Positions 15,174 to 22,914 of a stretch of DNA of 28,190 nucleotides are shown one piece after another. Position numbers and translations under genes: made by a program. Every line of letters begins with the position of its first letter. The first letter of the stretch is position 1. Under the pieces are notes generated by a model that was not told where the DNA came from, made no database searches, and was given only the letters and a program-made list of their open reading frames with translations. The stretch comes from Shinella sp. (GTDB lineage Bacteria; Pseudomonadota; Alphaproteobacteria; Rhizobiales; Rhizobiaceae): NCBI GenBank assembly GCA_003248775.1, contig QFQX01000051.1:1-28190 (forward strand). Direction: 5' to 3'.

Positions 15174-17582
15174 CTATCCGAGATAGGTGTTGGCAAGGAT
15201 GTCGGACAGTTTCTCGAGCTCGCGTTCGAGGGTGGCGTAGATTTCCGGCGTCATCGTTTCCGGCGTCATCACCGCAAGGCCGGAATGAAGACGCATCGCC
15301 TCGCGGTAGAGTGGCGACATCTGGCCGTTGACGAAGGCGTTCGGCAGTTGCTCCAGTTCGGTACGGATCTCGTTGAGCTGGAACAGAATGGAACGCGGAT
15401 TCAGCGGATCGAGCGCCAGAAGGTCGGTCACGGTCAGCTTGGCCGTGTTGACATTGTAGCGTCGGCGATGGGTCATGACGTTGTCGCCAATCTCCAGCAG
15501 CATGTCGAGCGAACCATCCGGCGCTGCGTCGGCGCTCATGTGGCCGAGCAGCCGTGTCATGTGCAGGCCGCGTTCGAGGAAGCGGCCGACGGTCAGGAAG
15601 CGCCAGCCGGTGAAGCGGTACATGTTTTCATGCACCAGACCGGCGAAGCCCGCGAGCTTGCGCAGGAGGATGGTCATCGCATGGGCGGCGTCGTCGCCAT
15701 GCTTGACGGTATCGTGGAAGCGGCGTGCGGTCTTGGCCAGGTCGGTCAGCGCCAGCCAGCCGTCCGGTGAGAAACGGTCGCGGATATTGCTGGCCGAATA
15801 GACGGCGCTGTCGATGTTGCGCATCATGCTTTCCGGCACGCCGTGCTTCATGTCGACGTCGAGGTCGGACAGATAGCGCGTCACATAGGCCAGAAGCGGT
15901 TGTTCGGGGTCCGCCGATTCGGCGAAACGTCCGTGCCATGCGCGAAGAATGCGCAATGCGCCTTCGGCCCGCTCGATGTAGCGACCGAGCCAGTAGAGGT
16001 TGTCTGCCGCCCGGCTCGGCAGGCTGCCCGGCATGTTGCGGGTGAAGCTTTCTTCCGCCGGAAGGAGTGAAGTGCGGTCGACCGGCTTTTCGGAGACGAT
16101 CCAGACGTCGGCGGCGCTGCCACCTGATTGCATGGCGATGGCCGAAACGTCATCGCCGCTGCCGATGCGGGCGAAGCCGCCGGGCATGATCTGCCAGCCG
16201 TCGCGTGTACGGGCTGCGTAGACGCGAAGGCTCATCGGACGCGGCGTCAGCTTACCCTCGATGAAGGCCGGCGTCGTCGAGAGGGTGACGACCTCCTGGC
16301 CGACCAGCTTGCCGCCTTCTGCTTCAATGCGTTCCAGCATGGACAGGCGCTGTGCTTTCGACAGCGAGTCGCCGAGCTGCGAGCGACCGCTGTCGTCGAA
16401 GAAGGGAAGCCGGGAATAAGCGGGGCCGATCACCATGCGATCGAGGTTGCGCGCCACATGCTCGCGCTCGGATTTCTGACCGCACCACCAGGTTGCGATG
16501 GAGGGAAGGGCCAGATCCTCACCGAGCAGATGACGACAGATGGTCGGCATGAAGGCGAGCATGGCCCGGGTTTCCAGAATACCGGAACCAAGGGCGTTGA
16601 CGAAGGTCACCGCGCCATTGCGCAGCGCCTGAACCATTCCGGGTGTGCCGATATGAGAATTCTGGTTGAGTTCCAGCGGATCGGCATAAGCGGCATCCAG
16701 ACGACGCCAGAGGACGCTGATCGGCTTCAGGCCGGCGACGGTGCGCACCATGACCCGGCCGTTGACAACGGCCAGATCCTCGCCTTCCAGCAGCATGATG
16801 CCGAGATAGCGGGCGATATAGGCGTGTTCGAAATAGGTTTCGTTGGCCGGGCCGGGAGAGAGCACGGCGATACGGTCGTCCGCATGCTGCTTGCGGGACT
16901 GCAGCGCGTCGCGGAATGCCCCGAAGAAGGAGGCGAGGCGATGAACATGCGTCTCGGCATAGATGTCGGAGAAGGCGCGGGTGGTCGCAACCCGGTTTTC
17001 CAGCGCGAAACCTGCACCGGACGGTGCCTGTGTACGATCTGAAAGTACCCACCAGTTGCCGTCAGGCCCGCGACCGATCTCGAAGGAACAGAAATGCAGA
17101 TAGTGTCCGCCGGCCGGCTTGACCCCCACCAGGGGGCGCAGAAATTCTGGATTTCCGGCGATCAGCTGCGGCGGCAGGAAGCCTTCCTGAACGAGCCGGT
17201 TGTCGTTGTAGATATCGGAGACGACCGCTTCCAGCAGGTTGGCGCGCTGCACCAGACCCTCGGCCAGCACCTGCCATTCCTTTTCGGCAATCAGGACCGG
17301 AATATGGGAGAAGGGCCAGGCCCGGTCGCTCGAACCGTTGGCGCCGTAGGCACGGTAGAACACGCCCGCGTCGCGCAGATAGCGGTCTGCGCGGGCAAAG
17401 CGCTCGTGCAGCTCGTGCTCGGACAACCGGTCGATGGAGTTCACGAAACGCTGCCACACGGGACGAATGGCGCCGTTGTTATCCAGCATCTCGTCGGCTG
17501 CACCCGGCAATGCTCGATAACTCACGCTTCGCGCCTCGCTGATTTCGTCTTCCAGCTGTTCGGCCACCGTCTGGTTCGTCAT
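15174..17582 (-). CDS. Circularly permuted ATP-grasp / alpha-E fusion protein
   Basis: An 802-residue two-domain protein. Residues about 65-500 are a circularly permuted ATP-grasp domain (older names DUF404/DUF407), with conserved segments HYLHFCSFEIGRGPDGNWWV, SDRTQAPSGAGFALENR (residues 181-197), LSPGPANETYFEHAYIARYL and NSHIGTPGMVQALRNGAVTF. Residues about 520-802 are the all-helical alpha-E domain (DUF403), starting RAADNLYWLGRYIERAEGAL. ATP-grasp enzymes ligate a carboxylate to an amine; alpha-E is of unknown function and often encoded as a separate neighbour. I used ATG 17582. A GTG at 17594 that overlaps the upstream stop by 4 bases (GTGA) is an alternative, because the GAGG site sits only 2 bases from the ATG. 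It is the middle gene of a coupled operon: 8 bp after the DUF2126 gene and 4 bp before the small transglutaminase. Families are secure; substrate and product are unknown. Confidence 0.92.
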   Translation of the reverse strand: MTNQTVAEQLEDEISEARSVSYRALPGAADEMLDNNGAIRPVWQRFVNSIDRLSEHELHERFARADRYLRDAGVFYRAYGANGSSDRAWPFSHIPVLIAEKEWQVLAEGLVQRANLLEAVVSDIYNDNRLVQEGFLPPQLIAGNPEFLRPLVGVKPAGGHYLHFCSFEIGRGPDGNWWVLSDRTQAPSGAGFALENRVATTRAFSDIYAETHVHRLASFFGAFRDALQSRKQHADDRIAVLSPGPANETYFEHAYIARYLGIMLLEGEDLAVVNGRVMVRTVAGLKPISVLWRRLDAAYADPLELNQNSHIGTPGMVQALRNGAVTFVNALGSGILETRAMLAFMPTICRHLLGEDLALPSIATWWCGQKSEREHVARNLDRMVIGPAYSRLPFFDDSGRSQLGDSLSKAQRLSMLERIEAEGGKLVGQEVVTLSTTPAFIEGKLTPRPMSLRVYAARTRDGWQIMPGGFARIGSGDDVSAIAMQSGGSAADVWIVSEKPVDRTSLLPAEESFTRNMPGSLPSRAADNLYWLGRYIERAEGALRILRAWHGRFAESADPEQPLLAYVTRYLSDLDVDMKHGVPESMMRNIDSAVYSASNIRDRFSPDGWLALTDLAKTARRFHDTVKHGDDAAHAMTILLRKLAGFAGLVHENMYRFTGWRFLTVGRFLERGLHMTRLLGHMSADAAPDGSLDMLLEIGDNVMTHRRRYNVNTAKLTVTDLLALDPLNPRSILFQLNEIRTELEQLPNAFVNGQMSPLYREAMRLHSGLAVMTPETMTPEIYATLERELEKLSDILANTYLG

Positions 17583-17590
17583 ATCCTCTT

Positions 17591-20500
17591 TCACATGCCC
17601 TGCGGTCTTCTAAGATCCAATGTATGCGGGAATTCCGGTGCCACGGTTTCCGGCCACAAGGGATAATTGCCCGCTGTATGGCCCCAAGGCTCGAAACGTG
17701 CAAGCCGTCTCGCTTCCGCTTCGTTTCCGTTCACAGGGAAGGTGTCGTAACTGCGGCCGCCGGGATGGGCCACATGATACACGCACCCACCGATCGAACG
17801 GCCGGACCATGTATCGTAAATGTCAAATGTTAGCGGTGTGTTGACCGGCAGGACGGGGTGCAGACCCGAGGCCGGTTGCCACGCCTTGTAGCGTACGCCG
17901 GCGACTGCCACGCCATTGGTGCGTGTCGGCGTCAGGGGTACGCGGCGGCCGTTGCAGGCGACGGCGAAGCGGGCCGGATTGGGTGTGTCGAGCTTCACCT
18001 GCAGCCGTTCCACCGACGAATCGACGTAGCGCACTGTGCCACCGATCGCGCCCTGTTCACCCATGACGTGCCATGGTTCCAGCGCCTGACGCAGTTCCAG
18101 CCGCGAATCGCCGTATTCCACCTCGCCATAGAAGGGGAAACGGAATTCGAGCTGGGCTTCGAACCATTCCGGCTTGAAGTCGAAGCCATTGTCGCGCAGG
18201 TCGGCGAGCACTTCGAGGAAATCCTGCCAGACGTAATAGGGCAGCATGAAGCGATCGTGCAGCGCCGTGCCCCAGCGGACGAAATTGCCGGTGATGGGGT
18301 TCTTCCAGAAGCGGGCAATCAGCGCGCGGATGAGAAGCTGCTGGGCAAGCGACATGCGTGCATTCGGCGGCATTTCGAAGCCGCGGAACTCGACGAGGCC
18401 GAGGCGACCCGTCGGTCCATCCGGCGAAAACAGCTTGTCGATGCAGATTTCCGAGCGGTGCGTATTACCGGTGACGTCGATCAGCAGGTTGCGGAACAGC
18501 CGATCGACCAGCCACGGCAATGGCGGCAACTGGCCATTGCCCGGCATCGGGATCTGGGCGAGCGCGATTTCCAGTTCGTAGAGGCTGTCGTGTCGGGCTT
18601 CATCGATGCGTGGCGCCTGGCTGGTCGGGCCGATGAACATGCCGGAGAACAGATAGGACAGAGACGGATGCCGTTGCCAGTGCAGCACGAGGCTCTTCAA
18701 TAGGTCCGGGCGACGCAGGAAGGGGCTGTCGTTGGGGGTCGCGCCGCCAACGACGACGTGATTGCCGCCTCCGGTGCCGGTGTGGCGCCCGTCGATCATG
18801 AACTTGTCGGCGCCGAGACGCGACTGCCGCGCTTCCTCGTAGATCGCGGCGGTGGTGTCGACGCAGTCCTGCCAGTTATAGGCCGGGTGGATGTTGACCT
18901 CGATGACGCCCGGATCCGGTGCGACGCGGATGACGTTCAGCCGCTCGTCGTGGGGCGGTGTGTAGCCTTCGATGTGAACGGGCAGGTTCAGCGATGCCGC
19001 TGCACGCTCGGCGGAAGCCAGAAGATCGAGATATTCCTCGAGCGCCTCGGTCGGCGGCATGAAGATGCAGACCCGGCCGTCACGGACTTCCACCGAGATC
19101 GCGGTGCGCACATGGCCGCCGATTTCCTCATAGGACTGCGGCATGCGGGTCTGCTGGGCGACGTCCCGCTGGAAGGAGTGTTCCGGCATGCCACGGCCCT
19201 TGTCGGTCGCAAAATCCGGCAGCGGCGGTTTTTCCACGGTCGGATCGACCGGGTTGATGTAGGGGTACCAGGATGGCGAAATGTAGGGCAGCGAGTTCAG
19301 CGGCAGGCGGAAACCGACCGGGCTGTCGCCAGGAATGAGATAGAGGCGGCCGCGGCGGGTGCGCCACTTTTCACTGACCCAGGTGCGGCCCGATGCGCGC
19401 GCCTGCCAGGCCTGCACCGGCAGGACATAGCCAGCCGGGGTTGTCAGGCCATTCGCGAAAACCTTGGCGATGCGGCTGCGCTCTTCCGGGTCCTTGAGCT
19501 TCGAATTGGACGGATCGACGTTTTCGGGAAGGTTCGCCTCCTTGATGACCCATTCGGCAGGGTCTTCGTAAGCTGCCGCAACATTCTCGGGCTCGATGTC
19601 GAGTTCGACGGCTATTGCCTGCAGAAGACGTGAGGCGTCCTCGTGGGTGACCTTGTGATCGCGGCTTTCGACGGCGATCAGGTCGGGATTCTTCCAGACC
19701 GGCAGGCCGTCGCGGCGCCAGTAGAGCGAGAAGGTCCAGCGCGGCAGGCTTTCGCCGGGATACCACTTGCCCTGACCGTAATGCAGGAAACCGCCCGGGG
19801 CGAAGCGCTGCTGAAGACGGCGGATGAGATCGTCGGCCTTCTCCCGCTTGGTGGGGCCAACGGCTGCGGTGTTCCATTCGTCGGACTGGAAGTCATCGAT
19901 CGAAACGAAGGTCGGTTCGCCGCCCATGGTGAGCCGCACGTCGCCTGCGAGGAGCGATCGGTCGACCTTCTGGCCGAGAGCATGCAGCGCATCCCAGCTT
20001 TCATCGGAAAAGGGCTTGGTAATGCGCGGATGCTCCGAAACGCGCTTCACCTGCATGTCGAATGCGAATTCGGTCTTGGCCTGGCCTATATATCCGCCGG
20101 AAATCGGGGCGGCGTTCTTGTAGTGCGGGGTTGCCGCGAGCGGGATATGGCTTTCACCTGTCAAGAGGCCCGATGTCGGGTCGAGGCCAATCCAGCCCGC
20201 GCCCGGAATATAGACTTCCGCCCAGGCATGTAGATCGGTGAAATCCACTTCCGTACCGGAAGGGCCATCCAGCGCCTTGAGGTCGGGGGTGAGCTGGATC
20301 AGGTAGCCGGAGACGAAGCGGGCGGCGAGGCCGAGACGGCGCAGGATCTGGACCAGCAACCAGCTCGTGTCGCGGCACGAACCCCTGGCGAGCGTCAGCG
20401 TTTCGTCGGGCTGCTGAACACCGGGCTCCATGCGGATGACGTAGCCGATTTGCTGCTGCAGGCGGGCATTCAGGCCGACCACCATGTCGATCGTGCCCTG

Positions 20501-20917
20501 ATCCGGCGTCTTGTCGACGGTTTCCATGTAGGCGTCGAGTGCCGGGCAATCCGGCTCGGGCTTCATGTAGATCGCGAGGTCTTCGCGAATGTCTTCCGGG
20601 TATTGGAAGGGCCACTTCACCGCTTCTTCTTCGGTGAAGAAGTCGAAGGGGTTGTAGACCGTCATGTCGGCGACGAGATCGACCTCGATCTTGAACTCGG
20701 TTACCGGGTCCGGAAAGACGAAGCGGGCAAGATAGTTGCCGTAGGGGTCCTGCTGCAGGTTCACGAAATGGTTGGCCGGGGTCACCTTCAGCGAATGGCT
20801 GAGCACCTTTGTGCGTGAATGCGCGGCCGGTTTCAGGCGGATGATTTGCGGCCCTAGCCTCACCGGATTGTCATATTGATAATGGGTGAGGTGATAGATA
20901 CTGGCCTTGATCGACAT
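17591..20917 (-). CDS. Transglutaminase fused to DUF2126 (predicted amidoligase-like) protein
   Basis: A large protein of 1108 residues. Residues 1-110 form the bacterial transglutaminase N-terminal domain (SIKASIYHLTHYQYDNPVR). Residues 140-260 are the transglutaminase core with triad Cys181 (LARGSCRDTSWLLV), His230 (FTDLHAWAEVYIPG) and Asp246 (GWIGLDPTSG). The rest, from about residue 290 (VSEHPRITKPFSDES), is DUF2126, with the striking glycine-rich motif MIDGRHTGTGGGNH at 707-720. DUF2126 has been proposed, by sequence comparison, to be related to glutamine-synthetase-like carboxylate-amine ligases. I chose ATG 20917 (MSIKASIYHL); a longer frame to 20998 runs into the intergenic region and adds unconserved residues. 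No strong ribosome-binding site is visible. It heads the three-gene ligase/transglutaminase operon and its stop lies 8 bp before the next start. No signal peptide is seen. The reaction is unproven. Confidence 0.92.
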   Translation of the reverse strand: MSIKASIYHLTHYQYDNPVRLGPQIIRLKPAAHSRTKVLSHSLKVTPANHFVNLQQDPYGNYLARFVFPDPVTEFKIEVDLVADMTVYNPFDFFTEEEAVKWPFQYPEDIREDLAIYMKPEPDCPALDAYMETVDKTPDQGTIDMVVGLNARLQQQIGYVIRMEPGVQQPDETLTLARGSCRDTSWLLVQILRRLGLAARFVSGYLIQLTPDLKALDGPSGTEVDFTDLHAWAEVYIPGAGWIGLDPTSGLLTGESHIPLAATPHYKNAAPISGGYIGQAKTEFAFDMQVKRVSEHPRITKPFSDESWDALHALGQKVDRSLLAGDVRLTMGGEPTFVSIDDFQSDEWNTAAVGPTKREKADDLIRRLQQRFAPGGFLHYGQGKWYPGESLPRWTFSLYWRRDGLPVWKNPDLIAVESRDHKVTHEDASRLLQAIAVELDIEPENVAAAYEDPAEWVIKEANLPENVDPSNSKLKDPEERSRIAKVFANGLTTPAGYVLPVQAWQARASGRTWVSEKWRTRRGRLYLIPGDSPVGFRLPLNSLPYISPSWYPYINPVDPTVEKPPLPDFATDKGRGMPEHSFQRDVAQQTRMPQSYEEIGGHVRTAISVEVRDGRVCIFMPPTEALEEYLDLLASAERAAASLNLPVHIEGYTPPHDERLNVIRVAPDPGVIEVNIHPAYNWQDCVDTTAAIYEEARQSRLGADKFMIDGRHTGTGGGNHVVVGGATPNDSPFLRRPDLLKSLVLHWQRHPSLSYLFSGMFIGPTSQAPRIDEARHDSLYELEIALAQIPMPGNGQLPPLPWLVDRLFRNLLIDVTGNTHRSEICIDKLFSPDGPTGRLGLVEFRGFEMPPNARMSLAQQLLIRALIARFWKNPITGNFVRWGTALHDRFMLPYYVWQDFLEVLADLRDNGFDFKPEWFEAQLEFRFPFYGEVEYGDSRLELRQALEPWHVMGEQGAIGGTVRYVDSSVERLQVKLDTPNPARFAVACNGRRVPLTPTRTNGVAVAGVRYKAWQPASGLHPVLPVNTPLTFDIYDTWSGRSIGGCVYHVAHPGGRSYDTFPVNGNEAEARRLARFEPWGHTAGNYPLWPETVAPEFPHTLDLRRPQGM

Positions 20918-20985
20918 CCGTGCTGCTTGCCCTGTTCCCTTATCGATCCCGTTTTCCGGGTTAAAATCAATCTTGTGCAATGCAG

Positions 20986-21030
20986 CGGCATAAAGCAAGC
21001 AGGCCCCGGCCGCATAAGCGTCCGGGGCCG
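20986..21030 (-). terminator. Probable terminator after manC
   Basis: GGCCCCGG at 21002-21009 pairs perfectly with CCGGGGCC at 21022-21029 across a 12-base loop. It lies 41 bp past the manC stop and before the start of the DUF2126 gene. On the minus strand it is followed by TGCTTGCTTTATG, an imperfect T-rich tail. On the plus strand it is followed by GCGTGTTTTT, so the stem could act in both directions, although no plus-strand gene ends here. Confidence 0.65.
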
Positions 21031-21070
21031 CGTGTTTTTCGCAGATGCCGTATTATTTTGGTTGCAGGCG

Positions 21071-22498
21071 TCAGTTCCGGCCGAATTCGTCGACCAGACG
21101 AATGATGTCGTCCTCGCCGAGATAGGAGCCCGTCTGGATCTCTATCATCTCCAGCTGGATCTTGCCGGGGTTGGCGAGCCGGTGCACCGCGCCCTGCGGA
21201 ATGTAGATCGACTGATTTTCGTGCAGGATCGTCACCTTGTCGTCGATGGTAACTTCCGCCGTGCCGCGGACGCATACCCAGTGCTCGGCGCGGTGGTGAT
21301 GCTTCTGCAGCGACAGCTTCTTGCCGGGATGGACGAAGAGGCGCTTCACCTGGAAGCGCTCGCCGTTGAGCACAGAGGTATAACCGCCCCAGGGCCGGAA
21401 CGATGTCGGGTGGTTTTCCGTCAGATTGGCGGTTTCCTTGCGCGACGCCAGAAGCTTCACGAGATCGCCGACCTTCTGGCTTTCGTCCAGACGTCCGACA
21501 TAGACGGCATCTTCGCTGGCGATGACGGCGACGCCGTCCATGCCCTGCACTGCAAGGTGACTGTTGCGCGACATGACGAGCGAGTTGCGGGTGCCGATCA
21601 CCGTCGCATTGCCATGCACGACGTTGCCGTCCGCATCCGGCTGGCCGATCTTCCAGACGGCATCCCAGCTCCCGAGATCCGACCATGTGATCGGGGAGGG
21701 GATGACGGCGGCATTCGGGGTCTTTTCCATCACCGCATAGTCGATCGAGATGCTCGGGCTCTTGACGAAAGCATCCTTGTCGAGACGGGTGAAGTCCAGA
21801 TCCTTGGTGGCTTTTTCTGCCGATGCCTGGACTGCTGCCAGAACTTCAGGGGCATATTTTTCGAGTTCCGCAATGATCTGGCTCACGGAGAAGACGAACA
21901 TGCCGGAGTTCCAGTAGAAGTTGCCGGCCTCCAGCATCTTCTCGGCGGCCTCGGTCTTCGGTTTCTCGACGAAGCGCTTGACGCCGAATGCACCGTCTCC
22001 GAGTTCCTTGCCGAGTTCGATATAGCCGTAGCCGGTCGCAGGTTCGGTCGGGGTAATGCCGAAGGTCACGATCTTGCCGGCATGGGCAGCCTTGGCGGCC
22101 GCCTTCACACAGTTGCGATATGTGTCGTCGATGACGATGTCATGGTCGGATGGCAGGATCTGGATGAGGGCGTCCTCGCCGTAGAGTTCGGAGACGACCA
22201 ATGCGGCGGCCGCGACCGCGGCGGCGGTGTTGCGGGCTTCGGGTTCGAGAACGATGCCGGAAAGCTTGGCATCCAGTTCTCGCGCCTGTTCGGCGACGAG
22301 GAAGCGGAATTCCTCATTGGTGATAACCAGCGCCGGTTCGTAGATATGACCGTCAGCCACCCGCAGCAAAGTGCCCTGGAAGAGGGTCTTGTCGCCAACG
22401 AAACGGATGAACTGCTTCGCAGCGGCTGCGCGCGACAGCGGCCAGAGACGCGTTCCCTTTCCGCCAGCCATGATGACGGGTACAATCTTCAAGGTCAT
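21071..22498 (-). CDS. manC: Mannose-1-phosphate guanylyltransferase / mannose-6-phosphate isomerase
   Basis: A 475-residue bifunctional enzyme that supplies GDP-mannose for lipopolysaccharide, exopolysaccharide or related sugars. The N-terminal nucleotidyltransferase has VPVIMAGGKGTRLWPLSR, ILPSDHDIVI and RFVEKPKTEAAEKML. The C-terminal type II phosphomannose-isomerase cupin carries LSLQKHHHRAEHW (His400-His402, Glu405, His406) and IPQGAVHRL (His439). Length matches the ManC/AlgA/XanB family (about 470-480), so both activities are probably present. The ATG at 22498 has AAAGG about 12 bases upstream, a rather long spacing. No other nucleotide-sugar or glycosyltransferase gene is beside it; it has its own 416-bp upstream region and a terminator, so it appears to be transcribed alone. 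Rhizobial names such as noeJ or xanB may be used for the same family. Confidence 0.93.
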   Translation of the reverse strand: MTLKIVPVIMAGGKGTRLWPLSRAAAAKQFIRFVGDKTLFQGTLLRVADGHIYEPALVITNEEFRFLVAEQARELDAKLSGIVLEPEARNTAAAVAAAALVVSELYGEDALIQILPSDHDIVIDDTYRNCVKAAAKAAHAGKIVTFGITPTEPATGYGYIELGKELGDGAFGVKRFVEKPKTEAAEKMLEAGNFYWNSGMFVFSVSQIIAELEKYAPEVLAAVQASAEKATKDLDFTRLDKDAFVKSPSISIDYAVMEKTPNAAVIPSPITWSDLGSWDAVWKIGQPDADGNVVHGNATVIGTRNSLVMSRNSHLAVQGMDGVAVIASEDAVYVGRLDESQKVGDLVKLLASRKETANLTENHPTSFRPWGGYTSVLNGERFQVKRLFVHPGKKLSLQKHHHRAEHWVCVRGTAEVTIDDKVTILHENQSIYIPQGAVHRLANPGKIQLEMIEIQTGSYLGEDDIIRLVDEFGRN

Positions 22499-22914
22499 TT
22501 CTGCTTTGCCTTTCGGTTTGGGCGCCTGTGACGGTGCGAAGGCAGAGCTCAGAAAGCGGTCTTTCTCCGCGGCGTAGGCCTATCGGCATCCGACTGGGAC
22601 GCTCTACCTTGCGTCGATATGGCTTGTGGCATTTTTTGTCCGGTTTTCCAAGCCCATAGGCTACATGGCTGAATAGTCCAGGGGGCAAAAACGGCCATGT
22701 CCGGGCCGATGCTGGCGGGACAAGGCGATACTTCCGGCGAGTGTTCTCCGCCGGAATCGGTAGTTTCGTAGACAAAGGTGACGGAAACGACACGCATGGC
22801 AGTCATTTACCAGTTCTGCAAATTTTAGTCGCCGCTCAAACGTTCTGTCGCGAGTTTTGTTCCGCTCCGTGAAAGATTTCAGCAGCTTTTTGGCAATTTT
22901 CCGTTGTCGACCAT
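22499..22914. other. Intergenic region between mgtA and manC, no convincing gene
   Basis: This 416-bp stretch lies downstream of mgtA and upstream of manC. The only frame of any length (minus, 22806-22549, 85 codons) has no ribosome-binding site and no recognisable motif, so I do not call it. The region is less GC-rich between about 22790 and 22915, contains a perfect inverted repeat at 22732-22756, and must carry the manC promoter, which I could not place with confidence. Confidence 0.6.
22732..22756. repeat. Inverted repeat upstream of manC
   Basis: TTCCGGCG (22732-22739) pairs with CGCCGGAA (22749-22756) over a 9-base loop. Neither strand has a T-run after it, so it does not look like a classical terminator. 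It lies 230 bases upstream of manC and about 160 bases past the end of mgtA, and could be an operator or a transcript-stabilising hairpin. Confidence 0.5.

Noticed and set aside
22549..22806. Possible 85-residue minus-strand gene upstream of manC
   Set aside because: No ribosome-binding site, no recognisable motif and no coding-like codon pattern; left as non-coding.
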